Assembly: GCA_025024175.1 (NCBI GenBank)
Contig: QCXZ01000001.1
Location: 29,940,942-30,004,941 of the forward strand
Direction: 5' to 3'
Source: Rhyzopertha dominica
Lineage: Eukaryota; Arthropoda; Insecta; Coleoptera; Bostrichidae
Length of the DNA: 64,000 bases
Positions 51,601 to 60,985 of the stretch are shown here, in pieces (position 1 is the stretch's first letter; each line of letters begins with the position of its first letter). Below the pieces are notes generated by a model. That model searched no databases, was not told the origin of the DNA, and was given only the letters and a program-made list of their open reading frames with translations. The position numbers were made by a program, and so were the translations under genes.

Positions 51601-53947
51601 CTTATTAAAAACTCCGTGTGCAAATACTCGCAACTCATATGTATACATCCACAATGGGTTTTATTTACAAGTACACCGTATTACCATCAACACTGGCTCT
51701 ATAAAAGCGGCATGTTTATTTGTCATGGCTCATAAAAAATTCGCATAAGCCGTAAAAATTCAAAGCAACCGACGAGTAAACGTATGTTCATGCAAGTTTA
51801 ACGACTCTCCTGGCAAATTGGCTGGGATTTCTTTTAACTGCTAAATCGGCACGGCTCTTTTTTTAAACTCGTTGGCAGTGCAGCCTTCCTCATACCAAAT
51901 TTGGCATCAATAGCGAAGTGTGAGGCCGTGATTCACCCTCGTCGATGACGTATTCGAACATAAACTGTTTCTTTTAAGATATATATAATATAGTAAAAAG
52001 ATCAATGCACAGGGCGATGATTTCATTATGGTTTTAGGGCCGTAATTGTTTTGGTGTGGAATGTATTATTGACTATGATTTATATGTAGGAGTCGTAGTT
52101 CTTTTACTTTTTTTTTTTAATTTACATATGTTCGTTTGGTAAATTGGAACCACTTTGAACTACATACTACATCATTTCAGTAATTCATCAGTTACTGCCC
52201 CTGATGTAGTTTGCATTGAATAAATTACAAATTAAAATCTAATGTCAGTCGAAAGCTTATTGTTTGACTTAGCATATACCAATTAACGCCAGCTTATCTC
52301 CTCGTGTATGTTAGATGTTTTTTTTTCTATTTGTATATAACTAGTATACAGGATGATCCACAAGTCTGTAAAATTGTAGCAGCCGTTTATTATATATTTA
52401 TTATTCTATTCTTTATGAAAGCCGAAGGTTATTTCCATGATTTGTTTCATAATTAGTTACTATTTCAGAGCATAGTAGGTATTCAACCATAACATACATA
52501 TTTTTAGATTTTTTTAGCTGGTACAGAAATAGGTGTCCGGTTATTTTAAAAAATTTTACAGCCAGAAAGAATGCCATAATGACACATCTCTTTATTTCAG
52601 TTGAAAATGAGTTACTGTATCGCCTGCTTTTTTATCCATCACTTGTGAGAGACCATGAATATGGGAAGAACCACTATTAAAACAAACTTCACCAATCTCA
52701 GATTTTCGGTTTTAGGCATTTACATAATTTGCAACCTTTATCTTATACCATATCTCTTTGAAGTGCGCGTTACTTCGAAACAGAAATAAAACCGGTTAAG
52801 TTAATCCGTCAGGTAATTTTGGAATTCGGCTTGCCATTACGAGGCTGCTGTTAAGGCTTTCGGCTTTTATGTACCTTCTAAGCCGGAATAAATAATATTT
52901 ACGTTGCATGTAGTAGGTACCAATGTATTGAGGAGGTAAAGGTGTAAATATAAATGACTCAGACTACAATGTTGCCAATTTCTCTTATAATTTGTTGCAA
53001 TGGTATTTCCAAACGTGTTGCAAGATGGACGAAAATACATCACTTATAAATTGTTTTGAGAAAAATATTAATTTTTAAAATGTGAAATTTTATTTAATTT
53101 TAGACGTAGGCAGACTTTAAAGAGATAGAGAGATTCTGATTGTCTCTAGAGATATATTGCCTTTGTCTTATGTGCGAGATGGGATTCCCAGGACTTCTCC
53201 ACCGAAATTTGATTTAGCTTGAATGCAGAATGGATTTCAGTTTTTTAAAGAAAATTATCAAGTGATTTCACCGTATCTTGTTTTAATTCCTAAAAGAGAG
53301 GCGTCTTTTGTGATATTAACTATGTGATTATAAAATCGTCATCAAGGCATTTCTTATTTTCTGTATGTGAGATTCAATTTTTTGCATTAATTTTTTTTCG
53401 TTTGGTAAAAACCTGATCTATTTTAAATTAATTAAATGATCTTCGGTGAAATCAGTAATGTCTTGTGGTGACTGTATTTGTTGCTAGAAATGTGTTGTTA
53501 GCATTTCTGTATCTTGCGTCTGCTAGTAGTAACTGCCTCACAATTGGCGGTAACCAGAACTAAACTGCAACTCTATTTTTACTTTATGCCTCAAAACTAT
53601 ATTCTCTCTTCATGGTTTTATGATCGGCACAGCTGCTGGATCGCGACCTATCCTAACAGTGGAAGGTTGCAGTCCCCTATGATGTCGCCAGAAGGTGCGC
53701 ACGCATTTTCATGGTCTGGTGCGACGGCGGAGCGGCGTTGTCAATGTTCCGAGGCTTTTCCTGGATAAATGATATTTCTTGTTTAGTTCGTCAATGGGAT
53801 TTGGCAAATTGTACTTCATTGTTTTCAAATTTTTTATTGATTAATTAAAATAAAGTACCTTCCTTCAACCACATTGCTGCTGTTGCATTTAAAATAATAT
53901 ATAATCGATTTTATTTCAATAAGGTGACCATCATTTTCTTTTTCCAG

Positions 53948-54055
53948 GCTTGGTCCATATGAGCTCCAAGACCCGGTATGGGCCAAGATGAACAACTTGG
54001 CCGCCGGTGTCAATAAGAAAAGGAAAAAGTCCGACACAAAACCTCAGGCGCAGAT
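53948..54055 (+). CDS. tai: taiman (p160/SRC/FISC coactivator), pre-bHLH exon
   Basis: After ATTTTCTTTTTCCAG the exon opens with G (third base of a split codon). It reads LGPYELQDPVWAKMNNLAAG, then VNKKRKKSDTKPQAQ, plus the bases AT, and ends at donor GTAAGTAT (54056). In insect taiman/SRC proteins the KKRKKSD...KPQ-QI block directly precedes NKCNNEKRRREQEN, the start of the bHLH. The trailing AT fits completion of that Ile codon by the next exon. KKRKK is a likely nuclear-localisation/basic segment. The full protein would be a nuclear bHLH-PAS coactivator of the ecdysone receptor and partner of Met in juvenile-hormone signalling. The exon has an in-frame ATG (53988) that could start a shorter isoform. 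No bHLH exon was found between 54056 and 64000, so the gene continues beyond the window. Confidence 0.85.
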
Positions 54056-54690
54056 GTAAGTATAGAATCGAGCATAATCATCTAGCATGTTGTTATTGAC
54101 TAACACAATACAAATTGCACGTTGTCCGTTGACAAATGATTGCCTATTTGTGCGTTCCTAATGGCTAACTGTTGTCCCGTTTTGTCGTATTACCGGCGGT
54201 GAAATTATTCTCAAATTGCAGAAATGTGCGCTGTGGAAGGCGGATGTACTGATTCAATAACGGTCTCCGATTTTTTTACGGAAGGCTTACGTTTTCATTA
54301 GTCCTACTTATTTGTGGAATATTTCATTCAAAATAAACATAACAATAGTGGTAAGATTAGAATAATTCGCATAGAGCTGAACGTTGATTACACGGGTCTT
54401 ATAGATGCACAATTATAGATTAAATATAAAAAATCTTTACCGATCCTGATCTGCTAAAAAAAATATTTAAGCTAGAACGTCAAAAGTGGCGGTCTTTTGC
54501 ATTTTTTTCGTAAACGGCAAGCGTTATTATAAAAATAGATCAAACAAAAGTTGTACATCATGCAGTTGTTCCAATACTCTTTTGAATAATGGTGATATTA
54601 CCATTTCAAACGTCGAAAATACGAATATGCGCGCCTACGCCACCTATATAGATAGATCACCGGGCGTTTAATATACCTAAGTAAAAATAT
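54056..54690 (+). other. tai: Start of taiman intron 2
   Basis: Opens with GTAAGTAT. The intron must run at least 9.9 kb, because no exon starting with the expected NKCNNEKRRR coding sequence is visible to 64000. This first stretch has no recognised repeat. The frame at 54486-54671 is not recognisable. Confidence 0.6.
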
Positions 54691-54694
54691 TGGT

Positions 54695-55130
54695 TTGTGT
54701 AACTTACACACATTCAAAGTGGATTGTGTAGACAAGTGTAGATATTTAAATTCTGTAAAAAATACTCGGAACAGTAAAAGAGTACGACTGTCTCGTCCTC
54801 CTTCAGCATCTGCTTCTGCTTATCAACACTTATGTAAAATATACGAGATCAAGTTCAAGTGTAGTGGTTTGGTAATTAACTGGACCCAGAAGACTGGATT
54901 TGTAAATTAATGGATAATCATTTGGAGACGATTCAAACTTTACTGCCACCTGTTCAAGAAAGTTCTTAAACACTATTTTTTGCAATTGCAAAAGGGGTTG
55001 CAATGCAAACTGAGGCTGTAAAAAAGTCTGATTATTTTGTTCACCGGTATGTACCAGTTGCCAAGGCCCAATGCTCTAATGTTGAATCACATGCAATAGA
55101 TGAAGATTTTCTATGTGATTATTGAGGAGA
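54695..55130 (+). pseudogene. Degenerate copy of an insect repetitive Cys-rich protein tail
   Basis: The open part (54695-54910) reads VDCVDKCRYLNSVKNT, then LSRPPSASASAYQHLCKIYE. This fits the family's DxLDxxRY...LPPTSAAAxQHSxRxY block. It is followed by ETIQTLLPPVQES. In another frame comes CNCKRGCNAN-stop-GCKKV-stop-LFCSPVCTSCQG (about 54986-55065), a Cys-rich array of the C-x-C...GC-x-C-KK-x-G-x-x-C-S type, then CSNVESHAIDEDF. This arrangement (LPP block, W-rich helix, LPPAP, Cys array) recurs in many uncharacterised insect proteins that are probably mobile or selfish. I know no assigned function. Stops and frameshifts show this copy is dead. Confidence 0.55.
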
Positions 55131-55175
55131 CAATTGATGTATCTCTTCTTTCTTGTAACAAGAACGAGACTACTT

Positions 55176-56103
55176 CCACATCCAATTGTCAAAATGACAT
55201 TTACGCTTTTATTTTTTATACTATACAATCAGTAATCAGGTTTTGAGCATTTTTTCTCTCTACACATTTTTTTAAGATAAATGTTTCTCGTTATATTAGC
55301 AAAAATACATATTTTTAATCGTTTTTTCCAAATAACTCGAAAATTATTAACGTAACGAAAATATTGCAAGAGTGTTTTTCGATCAGAAATTTGATTTTCT
55401 ATATAATACTAAAATTAAAAATAATCGTGTGGACAGGGTCCAAAATACGTTTTTCGGAAATATTTTGAAAATCTCAAAATTTTGGAAAAAATTTCATACA
55501 CACTGTGAGAAATTTTATTTCCTATCTGATGGTATTTTCATTTCTTGAATATATTAAGTATTTTCGGAAATATTTAGGAAAACCCGTTTTTGTTAAGCGA
55601 CTTTTTTTTGCTAATATCTTCTAAACAGTTTGCCGCACCGAAAATTTATAAGGACGAATAATACTCGCAGTTATACTACTAATCACATACTAAAACGGAA
55701 AAAAAAATAAAAATGTGCAAAGAGGGTAGTTACCCCCTAATTTCACCCCCTTCCCTATACCCTACTTACCCCAGAAACAATAGGTAGCTTTGGGTAGTTG
55801 AGATTTATACGTATGCCAAATTTCAAGTTCATATAGTTCATAGGTTAGGTTGAAAAGTAGCCTAGGCTGAACCTCGCCTATGCAGTACCGATATAACCTT
55901 TTGTGTTTAATAAGGAATAAAGTCTATTATTATTATATGTTAAGTCTTTCGAAAGTTATCGCGTCCACACACAAAACCACAGACAGACAAGCAGACAAGA
56001 AATTAATTTTTTTTACGTTTTCGACCACTTTAAAGCGATTGAGCAAATAAACATTTTTGAAAAAAATTTTAACGATACAGTACTTTCCATCCATTGGATG
56101 TGG
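55176..56103. mobile_element. CCACATCCAA-ended DNA element, copy 2, with nested insertion
   Basis: Same family and orientation as 6351-7160, with exact 10-base inverted ends (CCACATCCAA at 55176-55185, TTGGATGTGG at 56094-56103). The interior is collinear by eye apart from small indels and one block of about 100 bases (about 55835-55938) absent from copy 1. It sits inside taiman intron 2. No target-site duplication is clear. The minus frame at 55933-56196 matches frames from the other copies, but it is a by-product of the repeat rather than a transposase. Confidence 0.8.
55835..55938 (+). mobile_element. Nested insertion with AATAAA and (ATT)n tail
   Basis: Relative to copy 1, this block begins about at TTCATAGGTTAGG. 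It carries GGAATAAAGTCTATTATTATTAT at its end (AATAAA at about 55916, then ATT repeats). A short piece with a poly(A)-like signal and a simple-repeat tail is the form of a 5'-truncated non-LTR retrotransposon or SINE. The flanking duplication is ambiguous because the target is itself AT-rich and repetitive (AGTTCATATAGTTCATAG). The insertion must postdate the element it interrupts. Confidence 0.55.
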
Positions 56104-57241
56104 TAGTAAAAGTGTTAGAACAATTTTGGTAGACAAGTAAACTACAACTTTTGATAGGACTATTTTTATAACACATCGTATACGAAAAACATGCAAAAAA
56201 AACTATTTAATAGCAGACATAGGATCGGTGGAGATTATTATATTTTAATAGTGTATTTAAAACCTGTGCCAATTTTCAGCTCCATGCGAATTATAGTAAA
56301 TTGAAATGTGTATTTTGACTGGACTATATGGAATTCGTTACATACTCACAAAGCGCCTTGTAAGAATTCGGTTGCACAACAACATATTGAAGGATAGATC
56401 GGTATTATTTAATAAGAAAAAACTTAGGAACTTCTTAGGATTTGGCAGTTAAAAGTTAAAACTGAAGCCCAATAACAAACTTGTTATGAATGGTTCACGC
56501 ATATTTGAATATGTACTTTTAGCTACGTTTATTATGAAATTAAGCAAAAAAATCCACGCGAATATTTCCATGGACTTCGAGTTGGTCTGAATTTTAGAGC
56601 TGTATCTGAAGAAGCAGCTGGCATAGTCTTGAATTGTTTCTAGCGCTTTGAGAAACCCTTGTTTTAATATTACAGTGATAAAGAAAATTTATTTTGATAG
56701 GTAAAGCTGTAAACATGTTCATGTTCAACTATTTCGTTAAAACGGGATTTGACGAAAACATCATCACATCGATTTGAACCTGAAGACCAATTGCCATTAT
56801 ATAATGTCTCATATGGTCTGGAAGACATAGATACATGTTTTAAGGATTACATTTATTAATGTTGAAAACTGTTCCCACGTGGGCAAACACTCTTTGACTT
56901 TGTTCTCAAAGATGATACTGCGGAACTGTCTTACGATGATTTAGTCGACAATATTAAGACGGAGGTGGAATCAACATGAATTAGGCCAAACAAATAACAC
57001 CATTTTCCATTAACCAAGGAGAGCTCTAGAAAAATTGTCATCCTCAAGAGGTACCTATATCTTCCGAACACTTAATGTCGCTAAAAAGAGTTTTCATTGC
57101 GTTTGTTATATCGACTTGGAAAAACTGTTTTTTAATCTGACTCTATAAACACTTTTTGTGGACATTCGTTCATTATGGGATGAACAAAATTAAAGGAGCA
57201 TTTCAGTTGTTTCACGCTGCTTAATTTTAAAGTTTTGGATG

Positions 57242-57243
<2 letters not shown>
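56104..57243. other. No recognised gene
   Basis: AT-rich, with a less AT-rich part at 56880-57060. Translations in all three plus frames were read and none resembles a known transposase or host protein. Confidence 0.45.

Positions 57244-57308
<65 letters not shown>
57244..57308. repeat. (TTA)n microsatellite
   Basis: About 65 bases of uninterrupted TTA repeats (roughly 21-22 units). It may mark the tail of a lost retroelement, as many insect non-LTR elements end in ATT repeats, but no element body is recognisable upstream. Confidence 0.95.
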
Positions 57309-57879
57309 GTCGTAAATTCACAAAAATGAATTGCATGGGTGGCTAATTCAATACGTAACCACATCTATGGCGGTATCATCACACTGGTTAATGTAGGGCA
57401 GTGAGTAGTAACCATGGCAACGTTATTATGTATCATTTTTGTACACTGATATGTATTGCAATAATTATATACACTGTCCTGGGTAATGAATGTGTTTCTT
57501 GATCAGTGATTTTTTTGGAGCAAACCAACTAAAATTAAAATCGACCGGGTTATTTAAATATTGTTTATAAGTTTAAACCAGTATTTCCTTTTAAGTACTA
57601 TCATAAAGCACTGAATACGATCTACACCATTTAGGTACATTTGGCTTTTGCTTTTAATTTTATACACAGTTCTTAAGCGCCATCTGTGGTATTGATTTTA
57701 TGCAGTACAGACACTAGTATTAAAAGTCCTATGAAACTCCTTCAAGATACCATGAATAATTAATGAATTTATCGACAGGCAGATGTTCAACAACTTAGAT
57801 TTTATTTTGCATTATGTATGATTAATCGATAGAATATCTAACGGAAATTAACGGCTAGCGTGCTGGTAAAACAAATTAA
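57309..57879. other. No recognised gene; one CTCF-like site
   Basis: Contains GCGCCATCTGTGG (57677-57689), whose complement CCACAGATGGCGC resembles the CTCF core, and TCTATGGCGGTA (57364-57375). Otherwise AT-rich and unremarkable. Confidence 0.35.
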
Positions 57880-58786
57880 GAGGGGCATTTACTTGGAGCG
57901 ATCGGGCAAAATGTAAACTATGCAACCAGTGTTACCAGCGGGACATGAGACGTAAGAGGGTAGCCGATAGGTTGAAATTACGGAAAGATCAGACGGGCTA
58001 AACTAATATTCGAAAAATTGCTGACTGTCGCGTGTGCATAAAGAAGTAAGCATGATATTAGTAACCTAGTATGATATTATACCAGGTTATTCAAAATATG
58101 GAATAACCCATTTATTTCTGTAAATATGAACTATATAACATTTCATTCTAACTACATGTCGACTATGATTTCTGGAGGAACTTTTATAATAATTTTCATT
58201 CCGCCTCCCTATTGCTTCGGCAGACAGTAAACTAATGTGAAAGAGCTTTTAACATTAAACTTGTCACGTGTATTTAGACAAACAATCTTAGAAATGCAGT
58301 CATATCGGAATAAATCGTATACCGCTCGATCATTCCCGACAGGTTTGTATCTTAGCCTCACTGTTCTCTGGATACCACGCGACGGACCTGGTGGGGATAG
58401 GCATCCGCATTCCGCTCTCTTGACGGACTCGTGCGAAAGGGTTTGCGGTTTTAGATTTTTTGAATGTTTTTACTTATTTATCGTGCTCATGTTTTTGGTA
58501 GTGTACAAAGAAATGTGTAGCTACAACGTGGAGTTCGAATTTTTCGTTTATGTGCCTTAGTTTTCGAGAAATAGCTCGCCAAAAATACGCATTTTTAAGC
58601 AAAATATAACAACAAATATTTACATTACCGTACCAAATTCAGAAAAAACTCGAACTCTACGTTGTAGCTACATCTTTTGTTATTGCCATGTCGAAATTTT
58701 ACATCGAAAAAGTTTCGAATAACTCGGTAAAATGTAAAACGGTAGGTGCTTAAAATGACCCGATTCGCTCTAGGTAAACGCCCCTC
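57880..58786. mobile_element. TTAA-flanked DNA transposon with imperfect TIRs
   Basis: Both ends abut TTAA (57876-57879 and 58787-58790). The left end begins GAGGGGCATTTACTTGGAGC, and the right end read inward begins GAGGGGCGTTTACCTAGAGC. They continue GATCGGG versus GAATCGGG, so about 26 of 30 positions agree. TTAA duplication is the hallmark of piggyBac-type transposition. At 907 bp, with no recognisable transposase, it is a non-autonomous element. It has an internal inverted pair (58516-58545 and 58642-58672). The 107-codon frame at 58237-58560 shows no transposase motif. The hairpin GGTTATTC / GAATAACC near 58084-58107 may mark a second insertion inside it. Confidence 0.75.
58516..58672. 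repeat. Internal inverted repeat of the TTAA element
   Basis: TGTAGCTACAACGTGGAGTT continues to 58545. It is mirrored by 58642-58672, which read inward starts TGTAGCTACAACGTAGAGTT, with about three differences in 30 bases. The loop is about 96 bases and contains TTTTCGAGAAATAGCTCG. Subterminal inverted repeats are common in non-autonomous DNA transposons. Confidence 0.75.
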
Positions 58787-58790
58787 TTAA

Positions 58791-60890
58791 AGACGAAATC
58801 CTGTAATCATTGGTAAAAAGTTTTCTCTACTCACCTATATTTTAGTGAATTTTGCATACAGCTGAATTTTTATTAGGGTACTTTTAAAACTTTCTTAATG
58901 ACAATGCGAAAACTATTGGTTTTGTGTTGATTGATAATTGAAATCTTAAAAGTCACTTCACTTTAAATTTGCGTCGCAAGTTTGCTTCAACTCTCTATGT
59001 AGCTATATCTTTGTTTTATTCATTAACTCAGAAGAGCAGCCTATCTTAATAATAAAATAAAATATGAAGTTGCGTTTTTCGATTTAAAAACCTGCTGGTT
59101 TTATCCGTATTTTAGCTTCGTACGACGTGCTTTCAATCATTTAATATTTACTCGTGGAATTTAATGTGTATAAAACGTTTGTATTTTTTTTAATGAAGGT
59201 GCATAGCAAGTTATGCTTTTTTAAATGCACCATGTTATTACATCGTAAGATGCATATAATATTAATCATTTATACTAATTAATACGACATTTGCGATTTT
59301 TTGAGGATTTACCACTTCATTTAAAATAACAGAGTTAATTTCGACTGCGGTACCACTTAAAATTCTACAATTTTAAATTATTATGTTTCTATAAGCCATT
59401 GTCGAAAATTCAAAGGACCCAAGGCTTCAGACTTTCATTACAAAAGTTTGCTAGAAGAGTGCAAGTCAGTTTTACATTTAAGAAATGCACACTTGAGTGA
59501 TTATTTCGTGTTCGCGCCACTTAAACAGCAAAGAAGCATACTATTTTTTAAGGGAGCATGGATTAAATATAGTACTTTTTGCTTTGACAGTTTGAGAGCA
59601 ATCCGATTAATTTTATTGTTAGCCAATCCATTTTTTACAAAGATCTTATTTTTTTAAATAGATCCAATATTCTTCTAGAAAGGACCATGCGTTAAATTTG
59701 ATTATTAGTTAAAAAAACGACAAAATTCAACGAATATGACTACAGTCGACATTTGTAATGTGTAGTCAATAAGCTAAGAAATAATAATCAATCAAATCTT
59801 ATTTTTTTAAATGGTATTGTTCATCGTCATAACTGCCGTTATTGGTCTGGTTCAACTGCTAAACTTTTCCAAGAAACACACTCAAAAACCGAGATGACAT
59901 TTAAGCAAACATTTTTTAAAAAGTGTATGAAGCAATGTGTCCCACTATTTTAAAGAATCATATGTGTAATATAAATACAAGCTGAAGGAAAAGGACGCTA
60001 TACCTTTTAAAACTTGGCAAGTGGTTTTGAATTGTCGTATATACCAATTTAATGTATATCTAGATCCTAGACGAATTTATTATGGCAGACAAAGAACTTG
60101 GTTCATTCTTATTGCAGTAAGCATGAAACGTGGATTTTTTTTAATAATAGTTGGTCACGTTTTGCATTTTTTTAAATACGTTGGCTCAATTGTCATCTGT
60201 TTTACTAATTGAAACAAAAAAAAAATATTAAAAAAATCAAGTATATTATTCTTTGTCTTACAAACATGTTACAATTGAATACTTCTGTACCGTTCGGTAC
60301 CAATAACGAAACACATTCAGTGCCTTTGATTTAGTGTGACAATGTAATGATTTTCAGAAATAATAAGGAAAACGTCAAAAAATATTAAATATGTATTTTG
60401 TATCAAAATATAACCTTTTCCATGCTTACCTATACCTCATTCAGTAAATAAGATTATAAAAGAAACTCAGAATTAGTAGTTTTTAACTGCCTTTCGTAGT
60501 TTTATTTGCTAGAACGTATTTCGGTACTTGGAGTTTGTTTGCGAAACAAATAAATTACTCCGTCCGTTTCATCCGAAACCCTCAAATTATTCAGCGTCTT
60601 CGCTTAGAGAAATGACAAACGATCCGTGATTGACTGGTAGATTAAAAACTGCGTCCAGCACAATAAATGTAAGACGGCATTGTAAAAGAGGTTCTTGCAT
60701 AATAACGCGATGTGTCGATGAGGTTCCTAGAAGCTACGGTATCTTTCATAACGACCGTGTCAGCTCTACCTAGCACAGCGTTGCCGGATTATTTTTATAG
60801 GTCAGTAAATGGTCTGCTCCAAAATCGATTGGAAATAATATCGTGGAAATTTCGCAAGTTGGAAAAAGTTAATTTCCTGTTTAATTGCCA
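58791..60890. other. AT-rich non-coding DNA
   Basis: No supported gene or repeat. The frame at 59448-59657 contains SDYFVFAPLK, which superficially resembles a mariner block but lacks any other motif. Confidence 0.45.
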
Positions 60891-60892
60891 GA

Positions 60893-60985
60893 TCTGGCGT
60901 ATTGCTCAGTGGGTCAGCGGATAGGTGTCGCCATATAACGTGACAACCCTGGACCTACATGCGGCTGGGCATCACCTAGTCAGCA
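60893..60985 (+). repeat. Possible tRNA-derived SINE head, degenerate
   Basis: GGCGTATTGCTCAGTGGGTC resembles a tRNA 5' half with an A-box (TTGCTCAGTGGGTCAGCGG). About 35 bases later, ACCCTGGACCTACATGCGGC sits where a B-box (GGTTCGAATCC) followed by CGGCTGGGCAT would be in tRNA-derived SINEs. The B-box is badly degraded, no cloverleaf can be drawn with confidence, and no 3' tail was found. Confidence 0.3.

Larger units (their letters stand above)
24318..53947 (+). other. tai: taiman intron 1, about 29.6 kb
   Basis: Inferred from donor GTATGT (24318) and acceptor ATTTTCTTTTTCCAG (ending 53947), phase 2. It carries the repeats listed separately. The remaining stretches (24400-26165, 26390-30840, 31280-32925, 33941-38340, 38800-40300, 41215-42500, 42640-46940, 47275-48580, 48670-53940) are AT-rich. 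They hold only unrecognisable short frames such as 36111-36431 minus, 43341-43598 plus and 47664-47996 plus. 24320-25000 is still CpG-rich and probably continues the promoter-proximal island. An 11-base hairpin, GTCGCCTTTAT / ATAAAGGCGAC, lies at 30427-30437 and 30476-30486. First introns of this size often hold enhancers, but none can be named here. Confidence 0.6.

Noticed and set aside
52346..52366. GTATACAGGATGATCCACAA resembling a mariner terminal repeat
   Set aside because: No inverted partner or transposase found within several kb.
59448..59657. SDYFVFAPLK resembling the mariner SPDLAPSDY..F..LK block
   Set aside because: There is no SPDL before it, no DNA block, and no C-terminal GDY. 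A single short resemblance is not enough.
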